Both the position numbers and the translations under genes were made by a program. Below are positions 27,260 through 36,403 of a stretch of DNA of 64,000 bases, one piece after another. Source of the stretch: Lysobacterales bacterium. GTDB lineage: Bacteria > Pseudomonadota > Gammaproteobacteria > Xanthomonadales > Ahniellaceae. Where the stretch lies: the NCBI GenBank assembly GCA_016182785.1, contig JACPFU010000012.1, positions 62,001-126,000 of the forward strand, read 5' to 3'. Each line of letters opens with the position of its first letter. Position 1 is the first letter of the stretch. The notes beneath the pieces were generated by a model, which made no database searches, was not told where the DNA came from, and worked only from the letters and a program-made list of their open reading frames with translations.

Positions 27260-28441
27260 ATGACCCTCAAGATCACGACTTCCCTGCTCGCCGGAGCGAT
27301 CACTCTGGCGCTTCCGATGATGGCTGCGGCGCAAACCGGATCGCGCACGGCCCCCGGTGGGTCCCCGGAAACCCCGGCCGCGGTCTCGCCGTTCGCGCCG
27401 CTGGCCACCATCACCGAGTCGTTCGACACGATTCCGGGCACCGATCCGAACAAGTGCCCGACCGGCTGGATCTGCAGCAATGTCAGCTCGCCGCTCGGCA
27501 CCACCAACTGGTTCCAGGGCAACCCTGCGGTATTTGCCGCGCAGGCCGGTGCCGGTTATATCGGTGCCAACTTCAACAACACCACAGGCACCAACACCAT
27601 CAGCGACTGGCTGATCACGCCGGTGATGCAGTTTGGCGCCGGCTCCGAACTGCGTTTCTGGGCGCGCACGACCACCACGATCAACTACGCCGACCGCCTT
27701 GAGATCCGCGCCAGCACCGGCGGCAGCAGCAACGGCGGCACCCCGACCAGCACCGGCGATTTCTCGATCTTGCTCGGTACGATCAACCCCTCCGAGGTGA
27801 CCGCCACCGGCACTTGCGGCGTGCCAGCAGGCGCCCCCAATGCCGGCGGCTTCCCGAATGTGTGGTGCGAATACCTGCTGACCAATGCCAACGGCATTCC
27901 GAACAGCGGCTCGGGCCGAATCGCGTTCCGCTACTTCGTCAACAACGGCGGACCGACGGGCGCCAACTCGAACTACATCGGCATCGATACCTTCAGCTTC
28001 GTCGAAGGCGCGCTGCCGCTGCCGATCACTTCGGCGCCGGTCAGCGGTACCACGCTGACGCTGCCGCAGTTCACGCTGGGCGGCACCGCCACGACCGCGA
28101 CGGTCACGTTCACCAACCCGGAAGCGAGCATCGGCACCGTCACCTGCGTGGCGCCGGGCGCACCGGAGTTCACGGTTGCACCGCTGGTGATCAATGTGCC
28201 GGCCACCGGCAGTGCCGCGGCCACGATCTCGTTCTCGTCGGCTGTCGTCGGCGCGTTCAGCAGCGCGCTGAACTGCACCGGCCCGAATGGCGAAGTCTTC
28301 AGCTTCCCGCTGGTCGGAAATGCCATCGCCGGAGCCGCTCCGAGCCAGCCGGTCCCGGCCTTGGGCGACACCGCTCGCTGGCTGCTGCTGTTCGGCGTGC
28401 TCGGACTGGGTGCGTTCGCGGCGCGTCGCCGCTGGGCCTGA
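27260..28441 (+). CDS. Exported choice-of-anchor J protein with sorting tail
   Basis: A 393-residue exported protein: signal peptide to about residue 24, then a choice-of-anchor J/cleaved-adhesin-like beta-sandwich (ITESFDTIPGTDPNKCPTGW, SDWLITPVMQFGAGSELRFW, SGRIAFRYFV), a second beta domain, and a C-terminal tail: VPAL, a hydrophobic helix and ARRRWA. The tail is a variant of the IPTL-CTERM sorting signal and is of the same design as in the DUF11 protein at 20 kb. It is probably surface-displayed or released. AAGGA precedes the ATG and a strong terminator follows. Confidence 0.82.
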   Translation: MTLKITTSLLAGAITLALPMMAAAQTGSRTAPGGSPETPAAVSPFAPLATITESFDTIPGTDPNKCPTGWICSNVSSPLGTTNWFQGNPAVFAAQAGAGYIGANFNNTTGTNTISDWLITPVMQFGAGSELRFWARTTTTINYADRLEIRASTGGSSNGGTPTSTGDFSILLGTINPSEVTATGTCGVPAGAPNAGGFPNVWCEYLLTNANGIPNSGSGRIAFRYFVNNGGPTGANSNYIGIDTFSFVEGALPLPITSAPVSGTTLTLPQFTLGGTATTATVTFTNPEASIGTVTCVAPGAPEFTVAPLVINVPATGSAAATISFSSAVVGAFSSALNCTGPNGEVFSFPLVGNAIAGAAPSQPVPALGDTARWLLLFGVLGLGAFAARRRWA

Positions 28442-28464
28442 TCCGGATCCAGGAACGGGCAACA

Positions 28465-28496
28465 CGAAGAAGGGCGCCGCGAGGCGCCCTTCTTCG
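28465..28496 (+). terminator. Rho-independent terminator
   Basis: A perfect 14-bp stem (28465-28478 with 28483-28496) with GCGA tetraloop. Its AT-rich base (AAGAA/TTCTT) means it can serve either strand. Confidence 0.85.
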
Positions 28497-28588
28497 TTGG
28501 TGCGACCACGCTTGACTCGCGCTGGCGCCGGCCTACATTGCCGCCATCGGGTCCGGGTTGCGGCGGACCGGTGCGGAGGTCAGGCTCG

Positions 28589-29440
28589 ATGCGACGCTCG
28601 GCGGACAACCGAAATGGGAACGAATCTGCATCGCCTGGGCGCGCGTTGCGCGTCCGGAATGCCGTGCCGCTGCTGTGCTTCGGCCTCGGGTGCGCGCAGG
28701 CCGATCCGCTGTTTCGCGACTCCTTCGAGCACCCGCCCTACGCGCTGAATGACACCGGCGTCGTGCTCTGCGGCGTGGCCGTGGACGGCAACAACGACCC
28801 CTGCACCGGCAGCGAGCCGCAAGGCCAGGACCGTCACCACGGACGCGACGCGCGGGCGCTTGCGGGGACACTGATCAAGGTCGGGGCCGGCGATGCCGGG
28901 TTCGACTTCAGCAAGATCGGCAATGCCGGGCAGACGCTTCCCGCGGGCGCCACGCTTGGCACCGGTGCGAACGACTGGGCCTGCACCCGCGACCACACCA
29001 CCGGCCTGCTCTGGGAAGTGAAGCTGAACCAGCCCGGCCACCTGCGATACCAGGGACACACCTACTCCTGGCACGACCCGGACAGCGGCGATGGCAATCC
29101 CGGCAGCATCGGCGACACCATCACCTGCGCCGACACGCTCGCCGGGCAAGCCTGCAACACCCGCAACTTCCGCGACGCAGTCAATGCCTCCGGCCTGTGC
29201 GGCCACAACGACTGGCGCCTGCCGCGGCTCGGCGAACTGCTCGGACTGGTGAACTTCCAGCGGCTGAACCCGAGCATCGACGCGAGCTACTTCCCGAACA
29301 CGCCGAGTCTGTATTTCTGGAGCGTCGATCCGGCCGCCGGCGCCGCCAGCACCGCATGGAGCGTGCATTTCGACCAAGGCGGCGCGAGCCCCAACCTGCG
29401 CAGCCAGGTGTTCCGCGTGCGCCTGGTGCGCGGCCCTTGA
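28589..29440 (+). CDS. DUF1566 exported protein (first)
   Basis: A 283-residue protein with a DUF1566-type C-terminal domain: TTGLLWEVKLNQPGHLRY, the typical FRDAVNASGLCGHNDWRLPRLGELLGLV, and FWSVDPAAGAASTAWSVHFD with VFRVRLVRG at the end. The N-terminus has a basic start and a hydrophobic stretch (NAVPLLCFGLGCAQA) that fits an export signal with an unusually long n-region. The ATG at 28589 is chosen because GGAGG lies nine bases upstream. Proteins with this domain are thought to be surface-exposed; function unknown. Followed after 13 bases by a second DUF1566 gene. Confidence 0.78.
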   Translation: MRRSADNRNGNESASPGRALRVRNAVPLLCFGLGCAQADPLFRDSFEHPPYALNDTGVVLCGVAVDGNNDPCTGSEPQGQDRHHGRDARALAGTLIKVGAGDAGFDFSKIGNAGQTLPAGATLGTGANDWACTRDHTTGLLWEVKLNQPGHLRYQGHTYSWHDPDSGDGNPGSIGDTITCADTLAGQACNTRNFRDAVNASGLCGHNDWRLPRLGELLGLVNFQRLNPSIDASYFPNTPSLYFWSVDPAAGAASTAWSVHFDQGGASPNLRSQVFRVRLVRGP

Positions 29441-29453
29441 GTGGAGTCTTGCC

Positions 29454-29966
29454 ATGTCCTGCCGCCATCGCTGCCCGCTGTTCGTCGCACTGCTCGCGAT
29501 CGCCACGCCGCTCCCGGCGTTGCAGTGCGAGACCGGGCTGATTGCAGCGCACCCGGACGACAGCTATCTGGACCACGGCGATGGCAGCGTCAGCGACCGT
29601 CGCAGCGGCCTGCGCTGGAAGCGCTGCGCCGAGGGCCAGGCCTGGGACGGCAATGCCTGCACCGGCACCGCCAGCACCCACACCTGGGCACAGGCGCTGG
29701 CGCTGGCCGAGGCCGCGAGCTTCGCCGGCTTCGACGACTGGCGCCTACCGAACCTGAAGGAACTGCACAGCCTGGCCGAGACCTGCAGACGCCTGCCCGC
29801 GATCAACGACACGCTGTTCCCGGATGTCCCGGGCGGCTACTTCTGGAGTTCGACGCCGCACCGCTACTACGCCGAAACCAGCTGGGTGCTCGGCTTCGCC
29901 GACGGCCTCGGTGGCGTCGACCTGCGCAGCAACGACAACCACGTGCGCCTGGTACGCGGCGACTGA
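29454..29966 (+). CDS. DUF1566 exported protein (second)
   Basis: A 170-residue exported protein: signal peptide to about residue 22, then a compact DUF1566 domain with SDRRSGLRWKRCAEGQ, WAQALALAEAASFAGFDDWR, LPNLKELHSLAE, FWSSTPHRYY and the closing NDNHVRLVRGD. It shares the domain but little sequence with its upstream neighbour and lacks that protein's long N-terminal part. The two are in tandem and probably co-transcribed. Function unknown. Confidence 0.8.
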   Translation: MSCRHRCPLFVALLAIATPLPALQCETGLIAAHPDDSYLDHGDGSVSDRRSGLRWKRCAEGQAWDGNACTGTASTHTWAQALALAEAASFAGFDDWRLPNLKELHSLAETCRRLPAINDTLFPDVPGGYFWSSTPHRYYAETSWVLGFADGLGGVDLRSNDNHVRLVRGD

Positions 29967-29982
29967 AGCCGCGGCGCGCTGC

Positions 29983-31164
29983 TCAGCCGATCTCGATGCG
30001 CACGCGCTCGGCGACGCGACGCGCCTTTTCCTTCGCCGCGAACAGGCTATCGCCGCGCGCCAGCGCGACGCCGAGGCGACGCTTGCCGTCGACCGCAGGC
30101 TTGCCGAACAGGCGCAGGTCGGTGTCCGGTTCGGCCAAGGCATCGGCGATGCCATGGAACTTCGGCACGCCGTGGCCGCTGCCGAGCATGGCCATCGACG
30201 CCGACGGTCCGCGCGAGCGGATCACCGGCACCGGCAGGCCGAGGATGGCGCGCAGGTGCAACTCGAATTCGGACAGGTCCTGGCTGATCAGCGTCACCAG
30301 GCCGGTGTCGTGCGGTCGCGGCGAGACCTCGGAGAACAGCACCTGGTCGCCGCAGACGAACAACTCGACGCCGAACACGCCGAAGCCCCCGAGCGCGTCG
30401 GTGACCTGGCGCGCGATCGTGCGCGCGGTGGCGAGCGCGGCGTCGGACATCGGTTGCGGCTGCCAGCTCTCGCGATAATCGCCATCTTCCTGGTAATGGC
30501 CGATCGGGTCGCAGAAGCTGACGCCGTCGCGATGGCGCACGGTCAGCAGGGTGATCTCGTAATCGAAGCGCACGAAGCCCTCGACGATCACGCGCCCGGC
30601 GCCGGCGCGACCACCGGCTTGCGCGTACTCCCAGGCGGGGTCGATGTCGCCCGGCGCACGCACGATGCTCTGGCCCTTGCCGGAGGAACTCATCACCGGC
30701 TTGACCACGCACGGCAGACCGAGCGCGGCAACGGCGTCCCGATACTGCTCGATCGTGTCGACGAAGCGATAGGGCGAAGTGGGCACGCCCAGCGTTTCCG
30801 CGGCGAGGCGGCGGATGCCCTCGCGGTCCATGGTCAGTTGCGTCGCCTTCGCGGTCGGCACCACGCGCAACCCGCGCGCTTCCAGTTCCACCAGCGTCGG
30901 CGTGTGGATCGCCTCGATCTCGGGCACGACCAGGGTCGGACGCTCCAGCTCGATCACGCGGCGCAGCGCCTCGGCATCGAGCATCGGGATGACGTGGCAG
31001 CGATGCGCGACCTGCATCGCCGGCGCGTTCGCGTAGCGATCGACCGCGATCACCTCGACGCCGAGCCGTTGCGCGGCGATCGCGACTTCCTTGCCGAGCT
31101 CGCCGGAGCCGAGCAGCAACAGGCGGATGGCATCGGCTTGCAGGGGCGTTCCGAAGGCGAACAT
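29983..31164 (-). CDS. purT: Formate-dependent phosphoribosylglycinamide formyltransferase
   Basis: A 393-residue ATP-grasp enzyme of purine synthesis that formylates GAR using formate and ATP. The N-terminus [25 protein letters not shown] is the PurT dinucleotide-like fold; the ATP-grasp centre includes [13 protein letters not shown], and [17 protein letters not shown] is the metal/ATP-binding region. Length is typical. The start at 31164 has a TACAAT -10 box 27 bases upstream on the same strand. Confidence 0.97.
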   Translation of the reverse strand: MFAFGTPLQADAIRLLLLGSGELGKEVAIAAQRLGVEVIAVDRYANAPAMQVAHRCHVIPMLDAEALRRVIELERPTLVVPEIEAIHTPTLVELEARGLRVVPTAKATQLTMDREGIRRLAAETLGVPTSPYRFVDTIEQYRDAVAALGLPCVVKPVMSSSGKGQSIVRAPGDIDPAWEYAQAGGRAGAGRVIVEGFVRFDYEITLLTVRHRDGVSFCDPIGHYQEDGDYRESWQPQPMSDAALATARTIARQVTDALGGFGVFGVELFVCGDQVLFSEVSPRPHDTGLVTLISQDLSEFELHLRAILGLPVPVIRSRGPSASMAMLGSGHGVPKFHGIADALAEPDTDLRLFGKPAVDGKRRLGVALARGDSLFAAKEKARRVAERVRIEIG

Positions 31165-31190
31165 GGCGGCTTCTCGCGGCAGGGACGCGC

Positions 31191-31196
31191 ATTGTA
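31191..31196 (-). promoter_or_regulatory. Candidate -10 box of purT
   Basis: TACAAT on the minus strand, 26 bases before the purT start. Confidence 0.4.
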
Positions 31197-31257
31197 GGTT
31201 CGCGGCCGACTACGATGCGCGAGCCCGCGGCATTGCCCGCAGTTCTCCCGGAGTGCC

Positions 31258-32739
31258 ATGCGCCTGTCCACGATCCTGTCCGCGTTGTTGCTGTGCGCGT
31301 GCGCCCTCGGCGTGCGCGCCGGCGAGGCCGAGCGCGAGTGGTTCCGGCTGCAACTGGGTGCGGAGACCATCGGCCTGGTCTGGCGTGAGCGCCGGGTCGA
31401 AGGCGAAGTCGTGACCCACCACGAGCACTTCGAGGCGCGCTTCCGGCGCAACGGCGAGCCGCTTGATTTTCGCAGCGACGAGATCCACCGCGAGACCCGC
31501 GATGCACGGCCGCTCGGTTTCCGCATGGAGCAGCAGACCGGCGGCAGCACGCTTTCGATCGAGGGCGAGGTCGTCGCCAACCGCATCCATCTGCGCACCC
31601 GCGATGGCGGCCGCGAGCAGTCGCGCTGGGTCGACTGGCCGCAAGGCGCGCTGATGAGCGAGGGACTGCAGCAGGCCACCGCCGCGCTGCCCGAACTCGA
31701 TGGTGCGAGCACCAGAACGCGGGTATTCCTGGTCACTTCGCAGACCGCGGCGGATGCGACCATCACCCGCGTCGGGCACGAAACCATCCGCATCGACGAC
31801 CAGGCGCAGGAAGCCATCCGCTACGACACCGAACTCGCGCTCGGCACCGAGCCGATGCGCAGCACCAGCCATGAGGACACCGAGGGCCGCACGCTGCGCA
31901 CCGCGATCCCGATGTTCGGCCAGCAGCTGCTGCTCGAACGCATGGCCGGGCCGCCGGCGTCCGATTCGGCAGCCATCGCCGGCGTCGAACTGTACGACTA
32001 CGCCCTGATCGCATCGCCACGGCCACTCACGACCGAGGAGCGGCGCAACGCGCTGCGCTATGCGCTGGCCTGGTCGGGTGATTCGGTGCTGCACGGCGTG
32101 GCCAGCGACGAGCAGCACTGGCAACCCGAATCGGACACGCAGGCGACACTGTCGGTGACGCCGCTGCCTTCGTCGCGTCGGGCCGAGCCACCGACCGCGC
32201 GCGACCGCGAGGCCACGGTCTGGCTCGACGCCAACGATCCCGGCATCCGCCGCTTCGCCAAGCGCGCCACCCACGGCGCCAAGGACGACCACACGCGCAT
32301 GCGCATGCTCGAAGCGGCGGTCGCCCGCCACATCCGCAACAAGTCGATGCGGGTCGGATACGCCAGTGCCTCGCAGGCGCTCGCCGCACGCGAGGGCGAC
32401 TGCACCGAGCACGCGCTGCTGCTGGCCGCGGCCGGGCGCGCGCTCGGCATCGCCACCCGCGTCGCAAGCGGCGTCGCCTATGTCGAGCGCTTCGGCAGCC
32501 GCAGCGACGTGTTCGTCCCGCACGCCTGGGCACAGGCCTGGGTCGACGACCACTGGCGCAGCTACGACGCCGCGCTCGGCCGCTTCGCCTCCGACCACAT
32601 CGCCTTCGCCATCGGCCACGGCGACCCCGCCGACCACTTCGCCGCCGTCGCCTGGATCGGCGCACTGCGCATCGAGTCGATCGGATCCGCGACTTCCTCC
32701 GCCGCGTCGCCCCCGCGGCAGGCAGCCGACGAACGGTAG
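31258..32739 (+). CDS. Transglutaminase-like exported protein
   Basis: A 493-residue exported protein: signal peptide to about residue 21, a long beta-rich N-terminal part, and a C-terminal transglutaminase/protease-like domain with the full Cys-His-Asp triad: REGDCTEHALLLAAAGRALG, then PHAWAQAWVDDHW and SYDAALGRF. Family members act on periplasmic or surface proteins as peptidases or cross-linkers; the reaction here is not determinable. The gene has its own space on both sides: purT diverges upstream and the SPFH operon promoter follows 20 bases after its stop. Confidence 0.85.
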   Translation: MRLSTILSALLLCACALGVRAGEAEREWFRLQLGAETIGLVWRERRVEGEVVTHHEHFEARFRRNGEPLDFRSDEIHRETRDARPLGFRMEQQTGGSTLSIEGEVVANRIHLRTRDGGREQSRWVDWPQGALMSEGLQQATAALPELDGASTRTRVFLVTSQTAADATITRVGHETIRIDDQAQEAIRYDTELALGTEPMRSTSHEDTEGRTLRTAIPMFGQQLLLERMAGPPASDSAAIAGVELYDYALIASPRPLTTEERRNALRYALAWSGDSVLHGVASDEQHWQPESDTQATLSVTPLPSSRRAEPPTARDREATVWLDANDPGIRRFAKRATHGAKDDHTRMRMLEAAVARHIRNKSMRVGYASASQALAAREGDCTEHALLLAAAGRALGIATRVASGVAYVERFGSRSDVFVPHAWAQAWVDDHWRSYDAALGRFASDHIAFAIGHGDPADHFAAVAWIGALRIESIGSATSSAASPPRQAADER

Positions 32740-32767
32740 TTGTAGTTTGATATCGTTTTGATATCTT
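32740..32767 (+). promoter_or_regulatory. Promoter of SPFH operon with two direct repeats
   Basis: -35 TTGTAG (32740-32745), -10 TATCTT (32762-32767), 16-base spacer. Two copies of TTTGATATC (32746-32754 and 32757-32765) fill the spacer, 11 bases apart, i.e. on the same face of the helix. The AT-rich patch stands out in otherwise GC-rich DNA. It suits a ribbon-helix-helix repressor, and one is encoded three genes downstream. Confidence 0.6.
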
Positions 32768-32793
32768 GCGCTCCGTCTACCACGGAGGCTGTC

Positions 32794-33657
32794 ATGAACC
32801 AGAACGCCCAGATCAACGAATCCCGCGCCAGTAGCGCCGCCGGCATCCCGATGCTGCTGCTCCTGCTGGCCCTGACCTTCTTCGCCCTGCCGGCGCTGTT
32901 CGTCATCGGCCTGCGCATTCCGGCGGTGCTCGCCGCGATCGTGGTGTTCTTCTGCTGGTTCGGCTTCTTCATGGTGCAGCCGAACCAGGGCGCGGTGCTG
33001 CAACTGTTCGGCCGCTACGTCGGCACCGTGCGCGACGAGGGCCTGCGCTGGGCCAATCCGTTCTACTCGAAGCGGGCGCTTTCCTTGCGCATCCGCAACT
33101 TCGAGTCGAACAAGCTCAAGGTCAACGACCTCGAAGGCTCTCCGATCGAGATCGGCGCGGTCGTGGTCTGGCAGGTGGTCGATACCGCCGAGGCCACGTT
33201 CGCGGTCGACGACTACGAGGACTTCGTGCACGTCCAGGCCGAGTCCGCGCTGCGCCAGTCGGCCACCAGCTATCCCTACGACCTGCACGACGAGCACAAG
33301 GTGTCGCTGCGCAGCCACACCCAGGAAATCGCCGACCACTTGCGCAAGGAGATCCAGGAGCGCCTGACCAGCGCCGGCGTCAAGGTGCTGGAGGCACGCA
33401 TCAGTCACCTCGCTTACGCCGCCGAGATCGCCCAGGCCATGCTGCAGCGCCAGCAGGCCACCGCGATCATCGCCGCGCGCACCAAGATCGTCGAAGGCGC
33501 GGTCAGCATGGTGCACATGGCGCTCGACCAACTCGACGCCAAGGGCGCGATCAAGCTCGACGAGGAACGCAAGGCGGCGATGGTCAGCAACCTGCTGGTC
33601 GTGCTCTGCGGCGAACGCGGCACCCAGCCGATCGTCAACACCGGCTCGATCTACTGA
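32794..33657 (+). CDS. SPFH/band 7 domain protein
   Basis: A 287-residue membrane protein of the stomatin/prohibitin superfamily. Two N-terminal hydrophobic segments (about 19-58) lead into an SPFH domain: [30 protein letters not shown], and [26 protein letters not shown]; a coiled C-terminus includes [24 protein letters not shown] proteins form membrane scaffolds and often modulate proteases. GGAGG precedes the ATG at 32794. It heads an operon with a membrane protein, a DNA-binding protein and a CPBP protease. Confidence 0.9.
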   Translation: MNQNAQINESRASSAAGIPMLLLLLALTFFALPALFVIGLRIPAVLAAIVVFFCWFGFFMVQPNQGAVLQLFGRYVGTVRDEGLRWANPFYSKRALSLRIRNFESNKLKVNDLEGSPIEIGAVVVWQVVDTAEATFAVDDYEDFVHVQAESALRQSATSYPYDLHDEHKVSLRSHTQEIADHLRKEIQERLTSAGVKVLEARISHLAYAAEIAQAMLQRQQATAIIAARTKIVEGAVSMVHMALDQLDAKGAIKLDEERKAAMVSNLLVVLCGERGTQPIVNTGSIY

Positions 33658-33667
33658 GCCTGCCGCG

Positions 33668-34006
33668 ATGGACAAGGACCTGCTAGCCGCGGCGATCCTG
33701 GTAGTCGCAGCTTCGCCACTGGCACTCTGGGCCCGCATGGCCCAGAGCGGCCGCTGGATCGAGCTGATCGTCCCCGACAGCGCCGGGCTGAGCGCAGGTC
33801 AACGCGTCAGCCTGGCGCCCTTGATCAGTGCCGGTCTGTGGCTGCATTGCGGGCTGCTCCTGCTGATCCCCGCGGCGCTGCTGGTCCTGCCCGAATCCGG
33901 ATTCAAGTCGGTCGTGGTCACGGTCGCGGTGGGCTTGCCCGTCCTCAGCGCTGGCGGTGCCGTCCTGTTGAAGCGTCGCGTTCAAGACTTGAAGTCGCCG
34001 CCATGA
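33668..34006 (+). CDS. Small membrane protein, hypothetical
   Basis: A 112-residue protein with about three hydrophobic segments (LLAAAILVVAASPLALWA, LHCGLLLLIPAALLVL, VVTVAVGLPVLSAGGAVLL) and a basic C-terminus (KRRVQDLK). No family is recognised. It starts 10 bases after the SPFH stop, and its stop overlaps the start of the ribbon-helix-helix gene (ATGA), so it belongs to this operon and may partner the SPFH protein in the membrane. Confidence 0.75.
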   Translation: MDKDLLAAAILVVAASPLALWARMAQSGRWIELIVPDSAGLSAGQRVSLAPLISAGLWLHCGLLLLIPAALLVLPESGFKSVVVTVAVGLPVLSAGGAVLLKRRVQDLKSPP

Positions 34007-34185
34007 GCGAGAAGAAGGCCTATCCGCTGCGCATCAACGCTGCCGTGCTCGAAGCCGTGCAGCGCTGGTCCGACGACGAACTGCGCAGCCTGAACGCGCA
34101 GATCGAATACGTGCTGCGCGATGCGTTGCGCAAGGCCGGGCGTTTGCCTTCGTCCGGCGAACGCAAACCAGAGGACGGCGAATGA
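34003..34185 (+). CDS. Arc-type ribbon-helix-helix DNA-binding protein
   Basis: A 60-residue protein. KAYPLRINAAVLEAVQRWSD is the ribbon strand and first helix, and RSLNAQIEYVLRDALRKAG the second helix of an Arc/MetJ-type fold, ending in a charged tail. It is coupled by ATGA overlaps to both neighbours. The direct repeats in the operon promoter are plausible binding sites, which would make it an autorepressor (inference). Confidence 0.85.
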   Translation: MSEKKAYPLRINAAVLEAVQRWSDDELRSLNAQIEYVLRDALRKAGRLPSSGERKPEDGE

Positions 34186-35051
34186 ACCGTCCCGTCATCG
34201 TCTTCCTCGTCCTGGCGTACGCCTTCAGCTGGGGGATTTCCGAACTCGGTTTCCGCGTGCTGCATCTTCCGACGGTGGCGATCGCCGTCGTCTTCATGTT
34301 CGGTCCCGCGCTCGCCGCGGTCGTGACCACGAAGCTCGTGCTGCGTCGGCCCATCGCCAGCCTCGGCCCATGGTGGCGGTCGAACCGCTGGCTGGCCGTC
34401 GCGGTGATCGCGCCGATGCTGTTCACCTTCGCATGGTTGGCGATCTCGCCGCTGCTGCCCGGACTGTCCCTCGCACTCGACAGCCAGGGCTTGATCGACA
34501 ACGTCCTGACCTCGGTCCCGGCCGATCAGCAAGCCCTGGTACGCGGCGAACTGGAGAAGCTCGGCGGCGCCCTGCTGCCGATGCTGTTGCTGCAGATGAC
34601 CCTGGTCGCCGCCGGTGCCGGCATGACCATCAATGCCATCGCCGCCTTGGGCGAGGAACTCGGTTGGCGCGGCTTCCTGCATCAGCATCTGGCGACGATG
34701 GGATTCTGGTCGCGCGCGGCGCTGGTCGGCTTCTTCTGGGGCCTGTGGCATTTGCCGCTCACACTGCGTGGCCACAACTACCCGGGCCACCCGGAACTCG
34801 GGGTGGCGATGATGATCGCGCTCTGCCTGCTGCTGTCGCCTGCGTTCGAGTGGATTCGCGCGCGATCGGGCTGCGTGATCGGCCCGGCCTGGATGCATGG
34901 CACATTGAATGCGCTCGGCGGTGCTGGGGCCCTGGTTGGCGGCAGCGACCTGATGCGCGGCCCCGCGGGTGCGGCCGGCATGATCGTGCTCGCCGCCTTC
35001 AACCTCGGCCTGTGGTGGTCGGCCCGGCGCGGCTGGACGCGGCTGCAGTAG
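34182..35051 (+). CDS. CPBP family intramembrane metalloprotease
   Basis: A 289-residue integral membrane protein of the CAAX-protease/bacteriocin-processing (CPBP/ABI) family. Motif 1 is GEELGWRGFL with Glu158, Glu159 and Arg163; motif 2 is FFWGLWHLPL with His190; the last motif is HGTLNA near 247-252. These are the zinc and catalytic residues of glutamic intramembrane endopeptidases. Co-transcribed and coupled with the SPFH group; SPFH proteins often regulate membrane proteases, so the two may work together. Confidence 0.88.
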   Translation: MNRPVIVFLVLAYAFSWGISELGFRVLHLPTVAIAVVFMFGPALAAVVTTKLVLRRPIASLGPWWRSNRWLAVAVIAPMLFTFAWLAISPLLPGLSLALDSQGLIDNVLTSVPADQQALVRGELEKLGGALLPMLLLQMTLVAAGAGMTINAIAALGEELGWRGFLHQHLATMGFWSRAALVGFFWGLWHLPLTLRGHNYPGHPELGVAMMIALCLLLSPAFEWIRARSGCVIGPAWMHGTLNALGGAGALVGGSDLMRGPAGAAGMIVLAAFNLGLWWSARRGWTRLQ

Positions 35052-35060
35052 CATCGATCC

Positions 35061-35882
35061 GTGCCCCGCCCTTTTCCCTACCGACTGAACGGCCGCCGCT
35101 TCGTCATCGCAACGGCGCAGGTGACGAACGCAGAGCCCGCGTCCGCGATCGCCGATGCACGCGGCCGGCGCTGGCTGGACGTGCAGATCCGCCGTCGCAG
35201 CGACGATGCCTTCCTTGCCACGGACCATGCCTTCGTCGACGCGAAGGGCCGCATTCTCGCCATGACCTCGGAACTCGGGCAGCAGGCCTGGGCGGATGTG
35301 GATCGACGCCGCATCGCTGCAACGCACCGAAGTCGCGGGCACGATGAGGGGCTCGCGTCACCCGCTGCGCGCCCACCCGAATGGGACGCGATCGCGCAGT
35401 CCCGCGGCTTCGAACGCAGCGACGAGCCGCGTCGGCTCGACTTCGTCGGGTTCGCACCCGACGGACGCCCGATGTTCCTCGCGTCGAAGGCAGCGAGCGC
35501 GTGGCGCGCGATGCAAGCCGCGGCGCACGCAGAGGCCGTCGTGCTGGAAGCCGTCTCGACGTTTCGCTCGATCGCGCACCAGCACGCGCTGGTCGCACGC
35601 AAGCTCGCGCGCGGCGACACTCTCGCGCAGGTCTTTGCGGTGAACGCCGTCCCGGGCTACAGCGAACACCACAGCGGCCGCGCCATCGACCTCGGCACCC
35701 CCGGCTGCGCCGCACTGGACGAAGCCTTCGAACACACACCCGCCTTCGCCTGGCTGCAGCAACACGCCGCCCGCTTCGGCTTCCGCCTGTCCTACCCGCG
35801 CGACAACCCCCACGGCGTCATCTACGAGCCGTGGCACTGGTACTTTGTCGATCACGACCGCGCGACGACGCGACAGCTGTAA
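35061..35882 (+). CDS. M15 (VanY-like) D-alanyl-D-alanine carboxypeptidase
   Basis: A 273-residue protein with no clear signal peptide. The first 95 residues are a domain I do not recognise (LNGRRFVIATAQVTNAEP); the C-terminal 140 residues are a VanY/M15B peptidase: YSEHHSGRAIDLG (SxHxxGxxxD zinc motif) and EPWHWYF (catalytic Glu and third zinc ligand). Such enzymes trim D-Ala from peptidoglycan stems. GTG start nine bases after the CPBP stop; TAGCAT lies six bases before the GTG. A truncated near-copy of its catalytic domain lies 1.4 kb downstream. Confidence 0.82.
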   Translation: MPRPFPYRLNGRRFVIATAQVTNAEPASAIADARGRRWLDVQIRRRSDDAFLATDHAFVDAKGRILAMTSELGQQAWADVDRRRIAATHRSRGHDEGLASPAARPPEWDAIAQSRGFERSDEPRRLDFVGFAPDGRPMFLASKAASAWRAMQAAAHAEAVVLEAVSTFRSIAHQHALVARKLARGDTLAQVFAVNAVPGYSEHHSGRAIDLGTPGCAALDEAFEHTPAFAWLQQHAARFGFRLSYPRDNPHGVIYEPWHWYFVDHDRATTRQL

Positions 35883-35907
35883 CCTTTTTCGCGGCGGTGC
35901 ATAGTCT
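35878..35907 (+). promoter_or_regulatory. Possible ECF-type promoter of sigma gene at 35912
   Basis: TGTAACC (35878-35884) followed about 15 bases on by CATAGT(CT) (35900-35907), ending just before the ATG. TGTAACC-type -35 elements are common in autoregulated ECF sigma promoters. The -10 to start spacing again suggests a leaderless mRNA. Confidence 0.45.
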
Positions 35908-35911
35908 GCAC

Positions 35912-36403
35912 ATGGACCGCAACGACACTGAATTCAGCACCCTGTATCGCCGCCACTCGGCGGATGTGCTGCGCTTCGCGTTCTGGCTCTGCGGCCACCG
36001 CGCAGACGCCGAAGACATCGCCGCCGAAACGTTCGCGCGCGCATACGCCGGCGCCGACACGCTGCGCGCAGAATCGGCCAAGGCCTACTTGCTGACGATC
36101 ACGCGCAACCTCGTGCTCGAGCGACAGCGTCGGCATCGGCCAAACGACGAACTCGACGACAACACCCTCGACGAAAGCGCAACTCCGGAGCGTCACGCCG
36201 ACGCCGCACAGAGCGTGCGCCGCACGCTCACGGCACTGGCCACGCTCAGCGCGCCGGATCGCGCCGCACTACTGCTCACCAGCCATGACGACCTCGACTA
36301 CCGCGCCATCGCCTTGCTGCTCGGACTTTCGCTGCCCGCAGTCAAGGTCCGAATCCACCGTGCCCGTTTGCGCCTTGCTTCGGCGCTGGAGAAATCCTCA
36401 TGA
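35912..36403 (+). CDS. ECF sigma factor
   Basis: A 163-residue sigma-70 ECF protein: region 2 EFSTLYRRHSADVLRFAFWL...ADAEDIAAETFARAYA, and region 4 LSAPDRAALLLTSHDDLDYRAIALLLGLSLPAVKVRIHRARLRL. Length is typical. Its stop overlaps the start of a small membrane gene (ATGA) with an anti-sigma-like N-terminus, making a sigma/anti-sigma pair. The regulon is unknown; the upstream M15 peptidase and the DNA just before this gene suggest autoregulation. Confidence 0.92.
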   Translation: MDRNDTEFSTLYRRHSADVLRFAFWLCGHRADAEDIAAETFARAYAGADTLRAESAKAYLLTITRNLVLERQRRHRPNDELDDNTLDESATPERHADAAQSVRRTLTALATLSAPDRAALLLTSHDDLDYRAIALLLGLSLPAVKVRIHRARLRLASALEKSS

